NCBI GenBank assembly: GCA_949499105.1
Contig: CATEFX010000028.1
Location: 1 to 64,000, forward strand
Direction of reading: 5' to 3'
Source: Formosa sp. Hel1_33_131
GTDB taxonomy: Bacteria; Bacteroidota; Bacteroidia; Flavobacteriales; Flavobacteriaceae
DNA: 64,000 bases
Of this stretch, positions 46,321 through 55,763 are shown piece by piece. Under the pieces are notes generated by a model. That model did no database searches, was not told the origin of the DNA, and was given only the letters and a program-made list of their open reading frames with translations. Numbering within the stretch: position 1 is the first letter of the stretch; every line of letters begins with the position of its first letter. Both the position numbers and the translations under genes were made by a program.

Positions 46321-47326
46321 TCAAGATCACATCCATCCATTTTCATTGATCCTAAAAGGGGTCTTAATGGGAGCAGCGAACAAAGTGCCTGGTGTTTCTG
46401 GTGGGATTGTGGCTTTTGTGATGGGATTTTATGAGGAATTTATTAACTCCTTACAGAAATTTAACCTGAAAGCGATCAAATTATTTTTTAACGGGCGCTT
46501 TAAAAGTTTTTACCGCTATGTAAATGGCCGTTTCTTAACACTCCTTTTTTCAGGGATGATCATTAGTTATTTTAGTATTTCAAAACTATTGGACTACCTA
46601 ATTGAGCGCCACGAACTCTATGTTTGGAGTGTGTTTTTTGGGATGATCGTAGGCTCTATTTTATATATTTATAAGGATTTTAAATCTTGGAATACAAAAA
46701 CAATTGTATTTGCTTTCGTTGGAATTGCTATGGGATTAAGTATTAGTTTTTTAAATCCTGCAACGCAAAACGACCACCTTTGGTTTGTATTTTTATGTGG
46801 GATCATTAGCGTCACAGGCATGGCATTGCCAGGATTTTCTGGCTCTTTTATCTTGATTTTGTTAGGGAATTATGTCTTATTATTAGTGGATTCTGTAAAC
46901 GTCCTTTTTGATACGTTTGTATACCTGTTTTCTGGAGACTTTAGTTTTATGTCGGACCCACACCATATACGCTTATTAAAAGTTTTGTTGGTCTTTACAC
47001 TGGGGTCTATTGTGGGATTGGTGAGTCTGTCTCATCTATTAAGTTATATTTTGAAACGGTACAAAAACAGGACGCTCGCGCTTATCATGGGGTTTATTAC
47101 TGGATCTCTGGGAGTTGTTTGGCCATGGAAAGAAACTCTTTTTAAACAAAATGAATTCGGCGCTTTATTAATGGACAGTAGTGGCCAACCGATCATTGAA
47201 AATTATCAACGCTATATGCCAGAATTTAATTCGCAAACCATGTATGCACTCCTCTTAATTGTTTTTGGTGCAGCCATTGTATTGGGTTTGGATTGGTATG
47301 GTAAAAAAAGAAATAAACATATATGA
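46304..47326 (+). CDS. DUF368 membrane protein, copy 2
   Basis: A 340-residue paralogue of its neighbour. It begins LKGVLMGAANKVPGVSGGIV and repeats the motif as GMALPGFSGSFILILLGNY near residue 170. Compared with copy 1, the first aspartate of the ADIVPG motif is replaced by Asn-Lys (ANKVPG), and it carries an extra soluble loop near 195-215. Two neighbouring copies may form a heterodimer or have different substrates. It overlaps aroE by 4 nt (ATGA). Confidence 0.87.
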   Translation: MSLKSNQDHIHPFSLILKGVLMGAANKVPGVSGGIVAFVMGFYEEFINSLQKFNLKAIKLFFNGRFKSFYRYVNGRFLTLLFSGMIISYFSISKLLDYLIERHELYVWSVFFGMIVGSILYIYKDFKSWNTKTIVFAFVGIAMGLSISFLNPATQNDHLWFVFLCGIISVTGMALPGFSGSFILILLGNYVLLLVDSVNVLFDTFVYLFSGDFSFMSDPHHIRLLKVLLVFTLGSIVGLVSLSHLLSYILKRYKNRTLALIMGFITGSLGVVWPWKETLFKQNEFGALLMDSSGQPIIENYQRYMPEFNSQTMYALLLIVFGAAIVLGLDWYGKKRNKHI

Positions 47327-48054
47327 AGACTTTTGGACTTTTAGGAAAAAACATAGATTACTCTTTTTCGAGGGGGTATTTCAAAGATAAATTTGAAACC
47401 AATAAATTAGACTGTACCTATACTAATTTTGATTTAGAGACGATTAAAGATTTTGAATTATTAAAAACGACTTCAAATTCACTCTCTGGACTTAATGTCA
47501 CCATTCCATATAAAGAAGTGATTCTGCCCTATCTGGACGCGATTGATTCAGAAGCATTAGAAATTGGTGCTGTGAATACCATAAAAATTAAAAATGGTAA
47601 ATTAACGGGGTATAATACCGATCACTATGGATTTAAAAATAGTTTAAAACCGCATCTAAAACCGCATCATAAAAAAGCATTAATACTAGGAACTGGAGGC
47701 GCTTCAAAAGCGGTTGCCTTTGCTTTAAAATCATTAGGAATCCAATTTGATTATGTCTCTAGATCCCAATCAAAAAACGTTACATACACCTATAAATCAC
47801 TCGCAATCAATGGGATAGAGGGCTATCAGGTCATCATCAATTGTACCCCTTTAGGAACATTTCCAGATATTGATACATGTCCTGCGATCCCTTATGAATC
47901 TATAAATAGCAATCATTTACTATTTGATTTAATTTATAATCCTGCTGAAACCTTGTTTCTAAAAAATGGAAAATCTAAAAATGCAACCATTATAAATGGG
48001 CTTGAAATGTTACAGTTACAAGCCGAAAAATCATGGGAGATTTGGAACTCCTAA
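47323..48054 (+). CDS. aroE: Shikimate dehydrogenase
   Basis: A 243-residue cytoplasmic enzyme that reduces 3-dehydroshikimate with NADPH in aromatic amino acid synthesis. The substrate site starts LLGKNIDYSFSRGYF and includes LSGLNVTIPYKEVILPYLD with the catalytic Lys-Asp pair and GAVNTIK. The NADP Rossmann motif is ALILGTGGASKAVAF near residue 121, and NGLEMLQLQA near the C-terminus contacts substrate. It is short for the family (about 245 versus 270), as is usual in flavobacteria. It is coupled to the DUF368 gene by overlap. Confidence 0.92.
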   Translation: MKTFGLLGKNIDYSFSRGYFKDKFETNKLDCTYTNFDLETIKDFELLKTTSNSLSGLNVTIPYKEVILPYLDAIDSEALEIGAVNTIKIKNGKLTGYNTDHYGFKNSLKPHLKPHHKKALILGTGGASKAVAFALKSLGIQFDYVSRSQSKNVTYTYKSLAINGIEGYQVIINCTPLGTFPDIDTCPAIPYESINSNHLLFDLIYNPAETLFLKNGKSKNATIINGLEMLQLQAEKSWEIWNS

Positions 48055-48151
48055 TAAAGAAATCAATTTAAAGAATTAGATAATTTGTAATTTAGAGGGA
48101 TAATGTTATATTTATACCTCAAGTACTTGAACCACTAAAACATTGAAAGAT

Positions 48152-50158
48152 ATGTCAGAGCATGATAACCTGCAAGATGCAGATGGAGATAACCTAAACG
48201 CCACTCCCCTAACAACAAATCAACCAGAAGAAGTGATTTCTTCTAGTGAACCACAAACTGAAACACTTAAAACAGAACTCCCTTCTGAAGAGGTTACAAC
48301 TGACCAAGAAAAAGTGGCTGAAGAGGTAACTGAAGATCAAGAAAAAGCGGCTGAAGAGGAAGTAAGTTCAGAAGAAGTGGCTGAACAGGTTACAGAAGAC
48401 CAAGAAGAAGTGGTTGAACAGGAACCGACTCCTAAAGAAAAGGACCCCGTTGTTACTTATGAGTCGCTTTCGTTAGAAGCCTTAATAACTGAGTTTGAAT
48501 CGCTTTTAAAAACTGAGAACATTCATAGTGTTCGAAACAGTATCAGCGAAGTTAAAAATAATTTCAACGCTAAGTTTAGCGTCTTAATTTCAGAAAAAAA
48601 AGAAGCCTTTTTAGCAGAAGGTGGAAACACTATTGATTTTGAATTTATAAGTCCGTTAAAAAAACAATTCAACGAATTATCGAAAACATTTAGAGAAAAG
48701 CACCAATCTTTTCAAAAAAATAGAACCCAAGAATTGAATCAAAATCTTGAGATTCGCTTGCAAATTATTGAAGAAATTAAAGGGTTAATTAATGTAGAAG
48801 GCGATGTAAACTCGTCTTATAATACGTTTAAAAACTTACAAGAACGCTGGCGGAATACAGGCCAAATTCCATCGAGTGAAAATAATAACACTTGGAATAA
48901 CTACCGCCACCATGTTGAAATATTCTATGGGTTTTTACACTTAAATAGAGACCTTCGAGATTTAGATTACAAACACAATCTAGATCAAAAACAGAAAATT
49001 ATCATCAGTACCGAAGCACTTGCTAATGAAACAGATTTAAACAGAGCCTTTAGAGAACTTCAAGCCCTTCACAAAATTTGGAAAGAAGAATTAGGCCCTG
49101 TTGCTAAAGAGTATAAAGATGAGCTTTGGGACCGTTTTAGTGCTGCTACCAAAGTGATTAATGACAAACGTCAGGACTATTACAGTCAACTTGAAGAAAA
49201 ATTTGAGGAAAATCTTGAAATCAAAAATGGTATTATTGCACAAATTCAAGCTATTGCTGAAAAAACAATCGACTCCCACAAAGACTGGCAAGCGACTATT
49301 AAAGAAATTGAAGCTTTAAGAGATGCCTTTTTTAAAGCAGGAAAAGTGCCCTCAAAGTTAAATGAGAAAACATGGTCTAGTTTTAAAGATGCCGTTAGAA
49401 CATTTAATAAAAACAAGAATAACTATTACAAGAGCTTAAAAAAAGATCAATCAGAAAACTACCGAAAGAAATTAGAATTGGTAGAAATAGCTGAGCAAAA
49501 CAAAGATAACGAGGATCAAGAAACGACCTTGGCTTTGATGAAAAACATTCAAAACAAGTGGAAAACGATCGGTCATATCCCAAGAAAAGACAGCGATAAG
49601 TTATGGAAACGTTTTAGAGGCGCGTGTAATGCATTTTTTGATCGTTACCACGAACAAAAGAACAATGGATCTGAAGATGAAGTTGCTGCCTTTGAACAAA
49701 AAAACACCCTGCTAGAATCGCTTAAAGCATTTGAATTAAGTGAAGATAAAGATGAAAACTTAGCCGCGTTGACCCAATTTTCGACCGATTGGAAAAAATT
49801 AGGATCTGTGGTTCAAAGTAAGCGTTTTATTGATGGAAAATTCTTTAAAACTCTCGATGGTTTTTATTCTAAATTAGGATTGGATAAAGAGGCGTTGGAG
49901 GCGTTGAAATACAGTCTCAAATTAGAAACACTTTCTCAAGATCCGAATTTATTTAATAACGAAGTGATCTTTATAAGAAAAAAGATGGATGAGATTAAAA
50001 GTGAAATCAATCAACTTGAAAATAACTTGCAATTTTTCTCAAATGTTAAAGATGACAATCCACTCGTAAAAGAGGTTCATAAAAATATTGATAAACACAA
50101 AGCAGCCCTACAAACTTGGAACGCTAAATATTCTAAAATTAAGAAACTGATACAGTAA
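48152..50158 (+). CDS. DUF349 domain-containing protein
   Basis: About 668 residues from the ATG at 48152; a TTG three codons upstream is in frame. The first 110 residues are Glu/Val/Thr rich and probably disordered, with imperfect EEVTEDQEK-type repeats. The rest is a long array of DUF349 helical units, each with a tryptophan-centred motif such as LQERWRNTGQIPSSENNNTW, KNIQNKWKTIGHIPRKDSDK and FSTDWKKLGSVVQSKRFIDG. The role is unknown. It ends 4 nt from the stop of the convergent mazG gene, with no visible terminator between them. Confidence 0.87.
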   Translation: MSEHDNLQDADGDNLNATPLTTNQPEEVISSSEPQTETLKTELPSEEVTTDQEKVAEEVTEDQEKAAEEEVSSEEVAEQVTEDQEEVVEQEPTPKEKDPVVTYESLSLEALITEFESLLKTENIHSVRNSISEVKNNFNAKFSVLISEKKEAFLAEGGNTIDFEFISPLKKQFNELSKTFREKHQSFQKNRTQELNQNLEIRLQIIEEIKGLINVEGDVNSSYNTFKNLQERWRNTGQIPSSENNNTWNNYRHHVEIFYGFLHLNRDLRDLDYKHNLDQKQKIIISTEALANETDLNRAFRELQALHKIWKEELGPVAKEYKDELWDRFSAATKVINDKRQDYYSQLEEKFEENLEIKNGIIAQIQAIAEKTIDSHKDWQATIKEIEALRDAFFKAGKVPSKLNEKTWSSFKDAVRTFNKNKNNYYKSLKKDQSENYRKKLELVEIAEQNKDNEDQETTLALMKNIQNKWKTIGHIPRKDSDKLWKRFRGACNAFFDRYHEQKNNGSEDEVAAFEQKNTLLESLKAFELSEDKDENLAALTQFSTDWKKLGSVVQSKRFIDGKFFKTLDGFYSKLGLDKEALEALKYSLKLETLSQDPNLFNNEVIFIRKKMDEIKSEINQLENNLQFFSNVKDDNPLVKEVHKNIDKHKAALQTWNAKYSKIKKLIQ

Positions 50159-50162
50159 TTTC

Positions 50163-50936
50163 TTATAATTTCTTAGCTTCTTCCCAATACACATCCATCT
50201 CTGCAAGCGTCATTTCTGAAAGTGACTTTTGCAGAGATTTGGCTTTACGTTCTAAATACTGAAAGCGTTTAATGAATTTTTTATTGGTACGTTCTAGTGC
50301 ATTTTCGGGGTTAATATCTAGAAAACGTGCATAATTTATTAATGAAAATAAAACATCCCCAAATTCATCTTCCATCGCCTCTTGGTCTTTGTTTTCGACT
50401 TCGACTTTGAACTCGGCTAGCTCCTCCTCTACTTTTTCCCAAACTTGATTTGGATGCTCCCAATCAAACCCAACACCCGCTACTTTTTCTTGTATTCGAC
50501 TTGCTTTGACCAATGCTGGTAAACTTTTAGGAACGCCCTGAAGTACGCTTGTTTTGCCTTCTTTCAACTTTAGATTTTCCCAATTTTGTTTAACTTCAGT
50601 TTCATCCTTGACCACCACATCACTATAAATATGTGGATGTCTATGAATGAGTTTTTCGCAAATACTGTTTATCACATCCGAAATATCAAAATCCTTGGTT
50701 TCACTTCCTATTTTAGCATAAAAAACAATATGCAGCAAAAGATCGCCTAATTCATTTTTAACCTCTTGTAAATCTTGATCCAAAATAGCATCGCCTAATT
50801 CGTAGGTTTCTTCAATGGTAAGATGACGAAGGGATTCCATAGTTTGTTTTTGGTCCCATGGACACTGCTCGCGCAGTTCATCCATAATAGTCAACAAACG
50901 ATCAAACGCTTGTAATTGATTCGTTCTATTCGTCAT
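50163..50936 (-). CDS. mazG: Nucleoside triphosphate pyrophosphohydrolase MazG
   Basis: A 257-residue enzyme that cleaves NTPs and dNTPs to the monophosphate and pyrophosphate. Two MazG helical units are present: LREQCPWDQKQTMESLRHLT with the metal motif EETYELGDAILDQ and VKNELGDLLLHIVFYA, then VEEELAEFKVEVE with EDEFGDVLFSLINYAR. All EExxE/ExxD metal ligands are in place. Its start overlaps the end of the nitronate monooxygenase gene by 11 nt, so the two are cotranscribed with the S8 protease gene upstream. Confidence 0.92.
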   Translation of the reverse strand: MTNRTNQLQAFDRLLTIMDELREQCPWDQKQTMESLRHLTIEETYELGDAILDQDLQEVKNELGDLLLHIVFYAKIGSETKDFDISDVINSICEKLIHRHPHIYSDVVVKDETEVKQNWENLKLKEGKTSVLQGVPKSLPALVKASRIQEKVAGVGFDWEHPNQVWEKVEEELAEFKVEVENKDQEAMEDEFGDVLFSLINYARFLDINPENALERTNKKFIKRFQYLERKAKSLQKSLSEMTLAEMDVYWEEAKKL

Positions 50937-51891
50937 TTTGGTTGTTTAAATTGAGTGTTGATATACGCGTTTTACACGCATTAAATTCTGATATGATGGC
51001 GTCTACAATGTCGGAAACAGATGAAATCTCATTAATAAGTCCCGAAATTTGGCCAATTTCTAATTCGCCTTTTTCCAAATCTCCTTCATACATCCCGCGT
51101 TTGGCGCGGCCTTTTCCTAAAAAAGTTTTTAAGTCGTTTTCTGTGGGGGTGCTTTTGTATAACAATTGAAGGTCTTGATAAAATTTATTTTTCAAAAGAC
51201 GAACAGGCGTTAATTCTTTGAGGGTTAATTGGGTATCGCCTTCTTTTGCTAATAGGACTGCGGATTTAAAAGCGGCATGCGCAGACGATTCTTTGCTAGC
51301 TACAAAACGACTTCCAATCTGAACGCCATCGGCGCCTAAAGCCATGGCTGCCATCATCCCATTTCCTGTTGCAATTCCGCCAGCCGCAATTAACGGAATG
51401 GTGATTTGAGCACGTACCATTGGTATCAGCGTTAGTGTGGTCGTTTCATCTCGGCCATTATGACCACCCGCTTCAAAGCCTTCCGCCACAATCGCATCCA
51501 CTCCCGCCTGTTGGGCTTTTAAGGCGAATTTTACACTACTCACCACATGCACGACTGTAATTCCACGTTCCTTCAACCAAGGCGTCCACGTCTTTGGATT
51601 TCCAGCAGAAGTAAATACAATAGTGACGCCTTCATCGACAATAATTTGCATCACCTCCTCAATATTCGGGTAAAGCATCGGAACATTCACTCCAAAAGGG
51701 TTGTCTGTGGCCTTTTTACACTTTTGAATGTGTGTCCTTAAAACATCGGGGTACATGGACCCGGCACCAATGAGACCGAGGATTCCAGCATTGCTCGATG
51801 CCGAGGCTAATTTCCACCCACTGTTCCATACCATACCTGCCTGAATAATCGGGTATTGGATATTAAAAAGTGTCGTGATGGCGTTTTTCAT
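50926..51891 (-). CDS. Nitronate monooxygenase family protein
   Basis: A 321-residue FMN-dependent TIM-barrel enzyme. It begins LFNIQYPIIQAGMVWNSGWK. The flavin site motifs are DAIVAEGFEAGGHNGRDETT at about 135-154 with the conserved His, and IPLIAAGGIATGNGMMAAMA with ALGADGVQIGSRFVAS further on. Members oxidise propionate-3-nitronate or act as related dehydrogenases. It begins exactly after the stop of the S8 protease gene and overlaps mazG. Confidence 0.87.
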   Translation of the reverse strand: MKNAITTLFNIQYPIIQAGMVWNSGWKLASASSNAGILGLIGAGSMYPDVLRTHIQKCKKATDNPFGVNVPMLYPNIEEVMQIIVDEGVTIVFTSAGNPKTWTPWLKERGITVVHVVSSVKFALKAQQAGVDAIVAEGFEAGGHNGRDETTTLTLIPMVRAQITIPLIAAGGIATGNGMMAAMALGADGVQIGSRFVASKESSAHAAFKSAVLLAKEGDTQLTLKELTPVRLLKNKFYQDLQLLYKSTPTENDLKTFLGKGRAKRGMYEGDLEKGELEIGQISGLINEISSVSDIVDAIISEFNACKTRISTLNLNNQNDE

Positions 51892-53490
51892 CTAATTTTT
51901 TAGGATCTTAAAGGTCCTCGGTTTTTGGTTTTCTGTTTGAATTGTTAAAAAATAAAGCCCCTTTGAAAACGCTTCAATATAAATTGGTTGCCTATTTTGA
52001 ATTTGAGTTTTATAAATTAAGTGTCCTAAGAGATTATGAAACGATACAAATACAGCATCCATCGAATGCGGAAATTTTACACTTAAATTTGATACTACTG
52101 GATTGGGGTAAACTTCAAAACCAAATTTTTTGATCGACTGTTCATTAAGTCCTAATGTTAAAGCAAATTGAAAATTAGGAATCCCATAGCCAATAAAATA
52201 ATCGGGGTTCATATATTGAGAGGCGGATTCACGGATATAAGCCATCATTTGAGTATTGGTGGCGTTTGGTAACGCCTGAACTAAAGAAGTAACGCCTCCA
52301 GCTAAAATAGGAGAACTGAAAGACGTGCCATTCGCTTGCGTAATTTGATCATCTTTTCGAATAATAAAACTTCCCGATCCACGAGCGGCTACATCTGGTT
52401 TGTGAGTGAGCTGGAAGGCACTTCCTTGAGAACTAAAAGAAGCATACGTTTCGTTACCATCTACCGCAGCAATTGTTAAAACGCCTGCAGCATCCGCAGG
52501 TGCAGTGATTCCATTCACGCCTGAATTCCCTGCCGAGTTAATTAAAATTAGCCCTTTTTCGAAAGCAATATTAGCGCCTTTAGAACTATAAGCCGTAGTA
52601 CCATTTAATTGTTGACTTGTATAATTATAACTAGAATCATCGAAATCCTTATACCCCAAAGAGGTATTGATCACGTGTATTCCTAAACTATCTGCACGTT
52701 CTACAGCCTCCACCCAATAACTTTCTTCCACTGGGTTTTCGGAAGATACATCTTCTGTTCTAAAAAGGTAATAGGTGGCATCTGGTGCAGTCCCCACAAA
52801 TTGATCTTCTACAAATCCGGCCATCGTGCTCAATACATTTGTGCCATGCTGACTGTCTGTTGAGCTATAAATATCCGTGGTTCTATCTACAAAATCATAA
52901 CCACCCATCAAATTTCCCGCAGTGCGTAAACGTTCAAATCCAGACATCGTATTCACATTGGGGAATCCGGCATCAATAACAGCAACTTTGACCCCTTCAC
53001 CTGTAAAATCGGCAACATGTAAAGCATCGATAGTAAGCATTTCTACTTGATTTTGAGTCGTTCCATAGGAGAAATCAGTAAAACTAGATTCGGTTTCAAA
53101 TTTATCTTGAACCGATCCCTTTTGCGTATTTAAATTAGAATTTGCAAAAACAATTTCTGCCACAAAGTTGTAGGTCATTAAGTTATTGATATCAATTTCT
53201 GAACCTCTTAAATGCACCGCATTCAACCATTTTGATTTGGCTAAATATGTAATTCCTGTCGCCGCTTTGATTTGCGTAATATAAGGCTCATGAACAGGAA
53301 CATCTCTTTCATCAATTGTCACACCATGGTTGGTTTTACGATCAATTGCAGCTTGCGTTAATATATTAAGTGGATCTAAAAGCAATGTACTTGCATTTGG
53401 TTTATCCGTAAAATAAATCCATGCATCTTGCTGGGCAAATACAGTAAATTGACAGCTTATAAAAATACCTAAAAATAGTAGCGTTCTCAT
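51892..53490 (-). CDS. Secreted S8 (subtilisin-like) serine protease with T9SS sorting domain
   Basis: A 532-residue exported protease with signal peptide (to about residue 20, ending FAQQ). The catalytic triad is Asp in VKVAVIDAGFPNV near residue 172, His in SQHGTNVLSTMAGF near 213 and Ser in NGTSFSSPILAGGV near 388. The oxyanion Asn occurs in INSAGNSG. The C-terminal 75 residues form a T9SS type A sorting domain (FEVYPNPVVSNLSVKFP). It should degrade proteins outside the cell or on the surface. The gene is 26 nt after mnmA on the same strand and abuts the nitronate monooxygenase gene. Confidence 0.92.
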   Translation of the reverse strand: MRTLLFLGIFISCQFTVFAQQDAWIYFTDKPNASTLLLDPLNILTQAAIDRKTNHGVTIDERDVPVHEPYITQIKAATGITYLAKSKWLNAVHLRGSEIDINNLMTYNFVAEIVFANSNLNTQKGSVQDKFETESSFTDFSYGTTQNQVEMLTIDALHVADFTGEGVKVAVIDAGFPNVNTMSGFERLRTAGNLMGGYDFVDRTTDIYSSTDSQHGTNVLSTMAGFVEDQFVGTAPDATYYLFRTEDVSSENPVEESYWVEAVERADSLGIHVINTSLGYKDFDDSSYNYTSQQLNGTTAYSSKGANIAFEKGLILINSAGNSGVNGITAPADAAGVLTIAAVDGNETYASFSSQGSAFQLTHKPDVAARGSGSFIIRKDDQITQANGTSFSSPILAGGVTSLVQALPNATNTQMMAYIRESASQYMNPDYFIGYGIPNFQFALTLGLNEQSIKKFGFEVYPNPVVSNLSVKFPHSMDAVFVSFHNLLGHLIYKTQIQNRQPIYIEAFSKGLYFLTIQTENQKPRTFKILKN

Positions 53491-53516
53491 ATGTACGTAT
53501 GTTTGTGTTTAGCAAG

Positions 53517-54707
53517 CTAAGAAATTACTCCCGAACCAACTAACTCATCCTCTAAATACCAAGCCACAAATTGACCTTCAGTAATAGCCGATTGAGGCGA
53601 CTCAAAAGCAACGTATAAACCATCGGTTGTAGCATATAAACAAGCGGACTCCAATTGTTGACGGTAGCGAATACGGGCCATGACTTGAAGCGACTGCCCT
53701 ACTTCGATCGCTAAATCGGGACGTACCCAATGCACTTCAGAGGGGTGTACCAACAACACAGAACGGTAGAGTCCAGGATGGTTTTTTCCTTGACCTGTGT
53801 AAATAATATTATCAATTACATCGGTATCAATTACAAAAAGTGGCTCCACAGTCCCACCAACAGCCAAACCTTTACGCTGCCCTTTTGTGAAATAATGTGC
53901 TCCTTGATGGGTGCCGACTTGTTTACCATCGGAAGTTAAATATTTAAATTTTCGGGCTTTAAAGACCAACTCTTCCTGTTTGGACTTAAACGTTGGTGCG
54001 GTGGTTTTATAAGCTTGAAAACTATCCGGAATTTCTATGATTTGACCTTGTTTGGGCTGCAATTGTTGTTGTAAAAAATCAGGCAATCGGACTTTACCAA
54101 TAAAACAAAGGCCTTGAGAATCCTTTTTATCGGCCGTTACTAAATTTAATTTGGTTGCAATGGCTCTCACTTCGGGTTTGGATAATTCCCCGATAGGAAA
54201 TAAAGTTTTTGATAGTTGCTCTTGTGATAGTTGACACAAAAAATAAGATTGATCTTTATTCGTATCCGCTCCAGAAAGCAGCTTATAAAGCGTTGGATTC
54301 GTGGAGTTTTCAACGGTGTCTTTTCGGCAATAATGACCTGTTGCCACATAATCAGCTCCCAATGAAAGGGCGATTTTAAGAAACACATCAAATTTAATTT
54401 CTCGGTTACAAAGAATATCGGGATTAGGCGTTCGCCCATTCTTATACTCCTTAAACATATAATCGACAATCTTTTCTTTGTATTCTTCGCTTAAATCAAC
54501 TGACTGAAATGGAATGTTTAGTTTTTCAGCCACGAGCATCGCATCATTACTATCATCTAACCAAGGACATTCATTAGAAATCGTAACCGAATCATCATGC
54601 CAATTTTTCATAAACAAACCAATCACATTGTAGCCCTGTTCTTTTAATAAATGGGCTGCAACACTAGAATCTACGCCTCCTGAGAGACCAACAACAACTG
54701 TTTTCAT
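53517..54707 (-). CDS. mnmA: tRNA-specific 2-thiouridylase MnmA
   Basis: A 396-residue enzyme that adds sulphur to U34 of tRNA for Lys, Glu and Gln. The N-terminal PP-loop is [20 protein letters not shown]. The catalytic cysteines are in [14 protein letters not shown] near residue 101 and [15 protein letters not shown] near 200. The segment [20 protein letters not shown] also matches the family. The C-terminal beta-barrel domain is complete. It is the first gene of the minus-strand cluster down to mazG, and its start lies next to the repeat-rich island. Confidence 0.94.
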   Translation of the reverse strand: MKTVVVGLSGGVDSSVAAHLLKEQGYNVIGLFMKNWHDDSVTISNECPWLDDSNDAMLVAEKLNIPFQSVDLSEEYKEKIVDYMFKEYKNGRTPNPDILCNREIKFDVFLKIALSLGADYVATGHYCRKDTVENSTNPTLYKLLSGADTNKDQSYFLCQLSQEQLSKTLFPIGELSKPEVRAIATKLNLVTADKKDSQGLCFIGKVRLPDFLQQQLQPKQGQIIEIPDSFQAYKTTAPTFKSKQEELVFKARKFKYLTSDGKQVGTHQGAHYFTKGQRKGLAVGGTVEPLFVIDTDVIDNIIYTGQGKNHPGLYRSVLLVHPSEVHWVRPDLAIEVGQSLQVMARIRYRQQLESACLYATTDGLYVAFESPQSAITEGQFVAWYLEDELVGSGVIS

Positions 54708-54828
54708 TTGGTTTTATCTATTGTTTTATGACTGATACATGTATTCACAATTAATCTTTCCAATGGATATAATTATTTAGATCAAGATCGGTTCTTACTG
54801 CAAATTTACAAATAATAATGATGTCGGC

Positions 54829-54850
54829 ATTGATGAATATATATTTCTAT
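54829..54850 (+). repeat. Left 22-bp direct repeat flanking the island
   Basis: Identical over 22 nt to 59324-59345 (starts ATTGATGAAT, ends ATTTCTAT). The pair encloses the whole accessory block between mnmA and the glycosyltransferase gene. It could be an attachment-site duplication or a recombination scar. Confidence 0.75.
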
Positions 54851-55032
54851 AATACCTAATTAGCATGTGGGTTCGTTCTCCTTTGTTTTTTATAAAAAAA
54901 TAATTAAAATCCTTGAATACAACCTATGTTTACCAATGCAATACTTGCCAGCACTCGCTAAAAGATACCGTAATTTACACTATGGAAGCGTTTATGCTAG
55001 ACTAGCAAATTGAAAATCATGTTATAATTTAG

Positions 55033-55040
55033 TATATTTG
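55033..55040 (+). promoter_or_regulatory. -7 promoter element of the truncated antitoxin gene
   Basis: TATATTTG, an exact TAnnTTTG match, 20 nt before the ATG at 55061, so the broken gene may still be transcribed. Confidence 0.5.
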
Positions 55041-55060
55041 TTAGAGTAATCACTAATATT

Positions 55061-55237
55061 ATGGGAGCAGTAGAGTTAAGACATAAATTAATTGAAAAGT
55101 TTAGTCAGTTCTTACAAGACGATTCAAAACGATTGACTTTGGACGTTGTTTTTGACTCGCTAAACTCAATGGATACTCCATCACTAGTTTCAGAAGAACA
55201 TTACAAGATCGTTGAAGAACGTCGTCGCTCCCGCTAA
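55061..55237 (+). pseudogene. 5' part of an antitoxin-like gene, cut by a palindromic element
   Basis: A 58-codon frame reads GAVELRHKLIEKFSQFLQDD and ends VSEEHYKIVEERRRSR. The pattern VSEEHYKIVEERR is what I recall from small RelB-like antitoxins of Bacteroidota, which then continue with a GE-x-W-x-E-V-K tail. Here the last codons (RSR stop) come from the inverted-repeat element that begins at 55226. The expected tail is found on the other side of the element at 55415. The gene is therefore split and probably non-functional. Confidence 0.65.
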
Positions 55238-55388
55238 GTTGTACTTAGTGGACGTAAACTAGCTAAAAACGCTTTTTACTTTCACATATACTATACTTTC
55301 TACCAATCTTTGACGTTACCGCGCTATAGCGTGGCGGGAGCGAGACTTGCCAATCTCTGACGCCACTAAGTACAACTTAGCGGGAGCG
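55226..55388. repeat. Inverted-repeat (MITE/REP-like) element, copy 1
   Basis: A 163-nt element bounded by perfect 26-bp inverted repeats (55226-55251 and 55363-55388), each beginning CGCTCCCGCTAAGTTGTACT when read inward. It contains an inner CGCTATAGCGTGGCGGGAGCG at 55322-55342. GAACGT occurs just outside both ends (55217-55222 and 55408-55413), a possible target duplication. No transposase is encoded. Confidence 0.85.
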
Positions 55389-55414
55389 CAAACTAGCGGC
55401 ATCAGGGGAACGTT

Positions 55415-55492
55415 GGAGAAACTAAAGGTCGTGGTTGGGATGAAGTTAAACTCGAACTGAATAAGAGTCGTAGAGGCTGCAGGAAATTTTAG
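55415..55492 (+). pseudogene. 3' part of the split antitoxin-like gene
   Basis: Frame GETKGRGWDEVKLELNKSRR then GCRKF stop. The GE-TKGRGWDEVK segment matches the C-terminal helix expected after the EERR stump at 55225. The stop codon lies in the first bases of repeat A, so both ends of this fragment are set by repeats. Confidence 0.6.
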
Positions 55493-55604
55493 GTTAAGTT
55501 TATATTGGGCTTAACTAAAATAAGAAAATAGAAACAAAAACCTCTAAATTAAATATCAAAATTTATGATTATTTAATTTACCACACGAAAGATTCGTGCG
55601 GCAG
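55486..55604 (+). repeat. Repeat A, copy 1
   Basis: About 119 nt matching 59058-59174 with scattered changes. It starts ATTTTAGGTTAAGTTTATAT and ends with ACACGAAAGATTCGTGCGGCAG-type sequence containing a short CGAAAGATTCG hairpin. It lies between two gene stumps. Confidence 0.85.
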
Positions 55605-55763
55605 TGGGGGGGTTTATTTGGTATCTTTACAATATGGTTAATACAAGGTGGATTAATTATTCCTATTGCTTCATCAAATACTATGCTAGGCTATTGTTTA
55701 TGTGCTTTGGCAGGACATAATGAAAGAATTATTCCAGACTATTTTAGCTCAAAAAAAGAATGA
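55605..55763 (+). pseudogene. C-terminal stump of a membrane protein
   Basis: Directly after repeat A an open frame reads GIFTIWLIQGGLIIPIASSN then TMLGYCLCALAGHNERIIPD and ends YFSSKKE. It contains one complete hydrophobic segment and looks like the tail of an integral membrane protein. No start codon or N-terminal part is present and I do not recognise the family. Its stop overlaps the phhB start (ATGA). Confidence 0.5.

Larger units (their letters stand above)
54708..55060. other. Gap between mnmA and the antitoxin stump, left edge of the island
   Basis: A 353-nt AT-rich region. It holds the left 22-bp direct repeat (54829-54850) and the -7 element TATATTTG at 55033-55040 for the stump gene. 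No gene was found on either strand. Confidence 0.6.

Noticed and set aside
48250-48430. Glu/Val/Thr-rich repeats in the DUF349 protein as a tandem repeat locus
   Set aside because: Only imperfect, low-complexity coding repeats; normal for a disordered acidic N-terminus.
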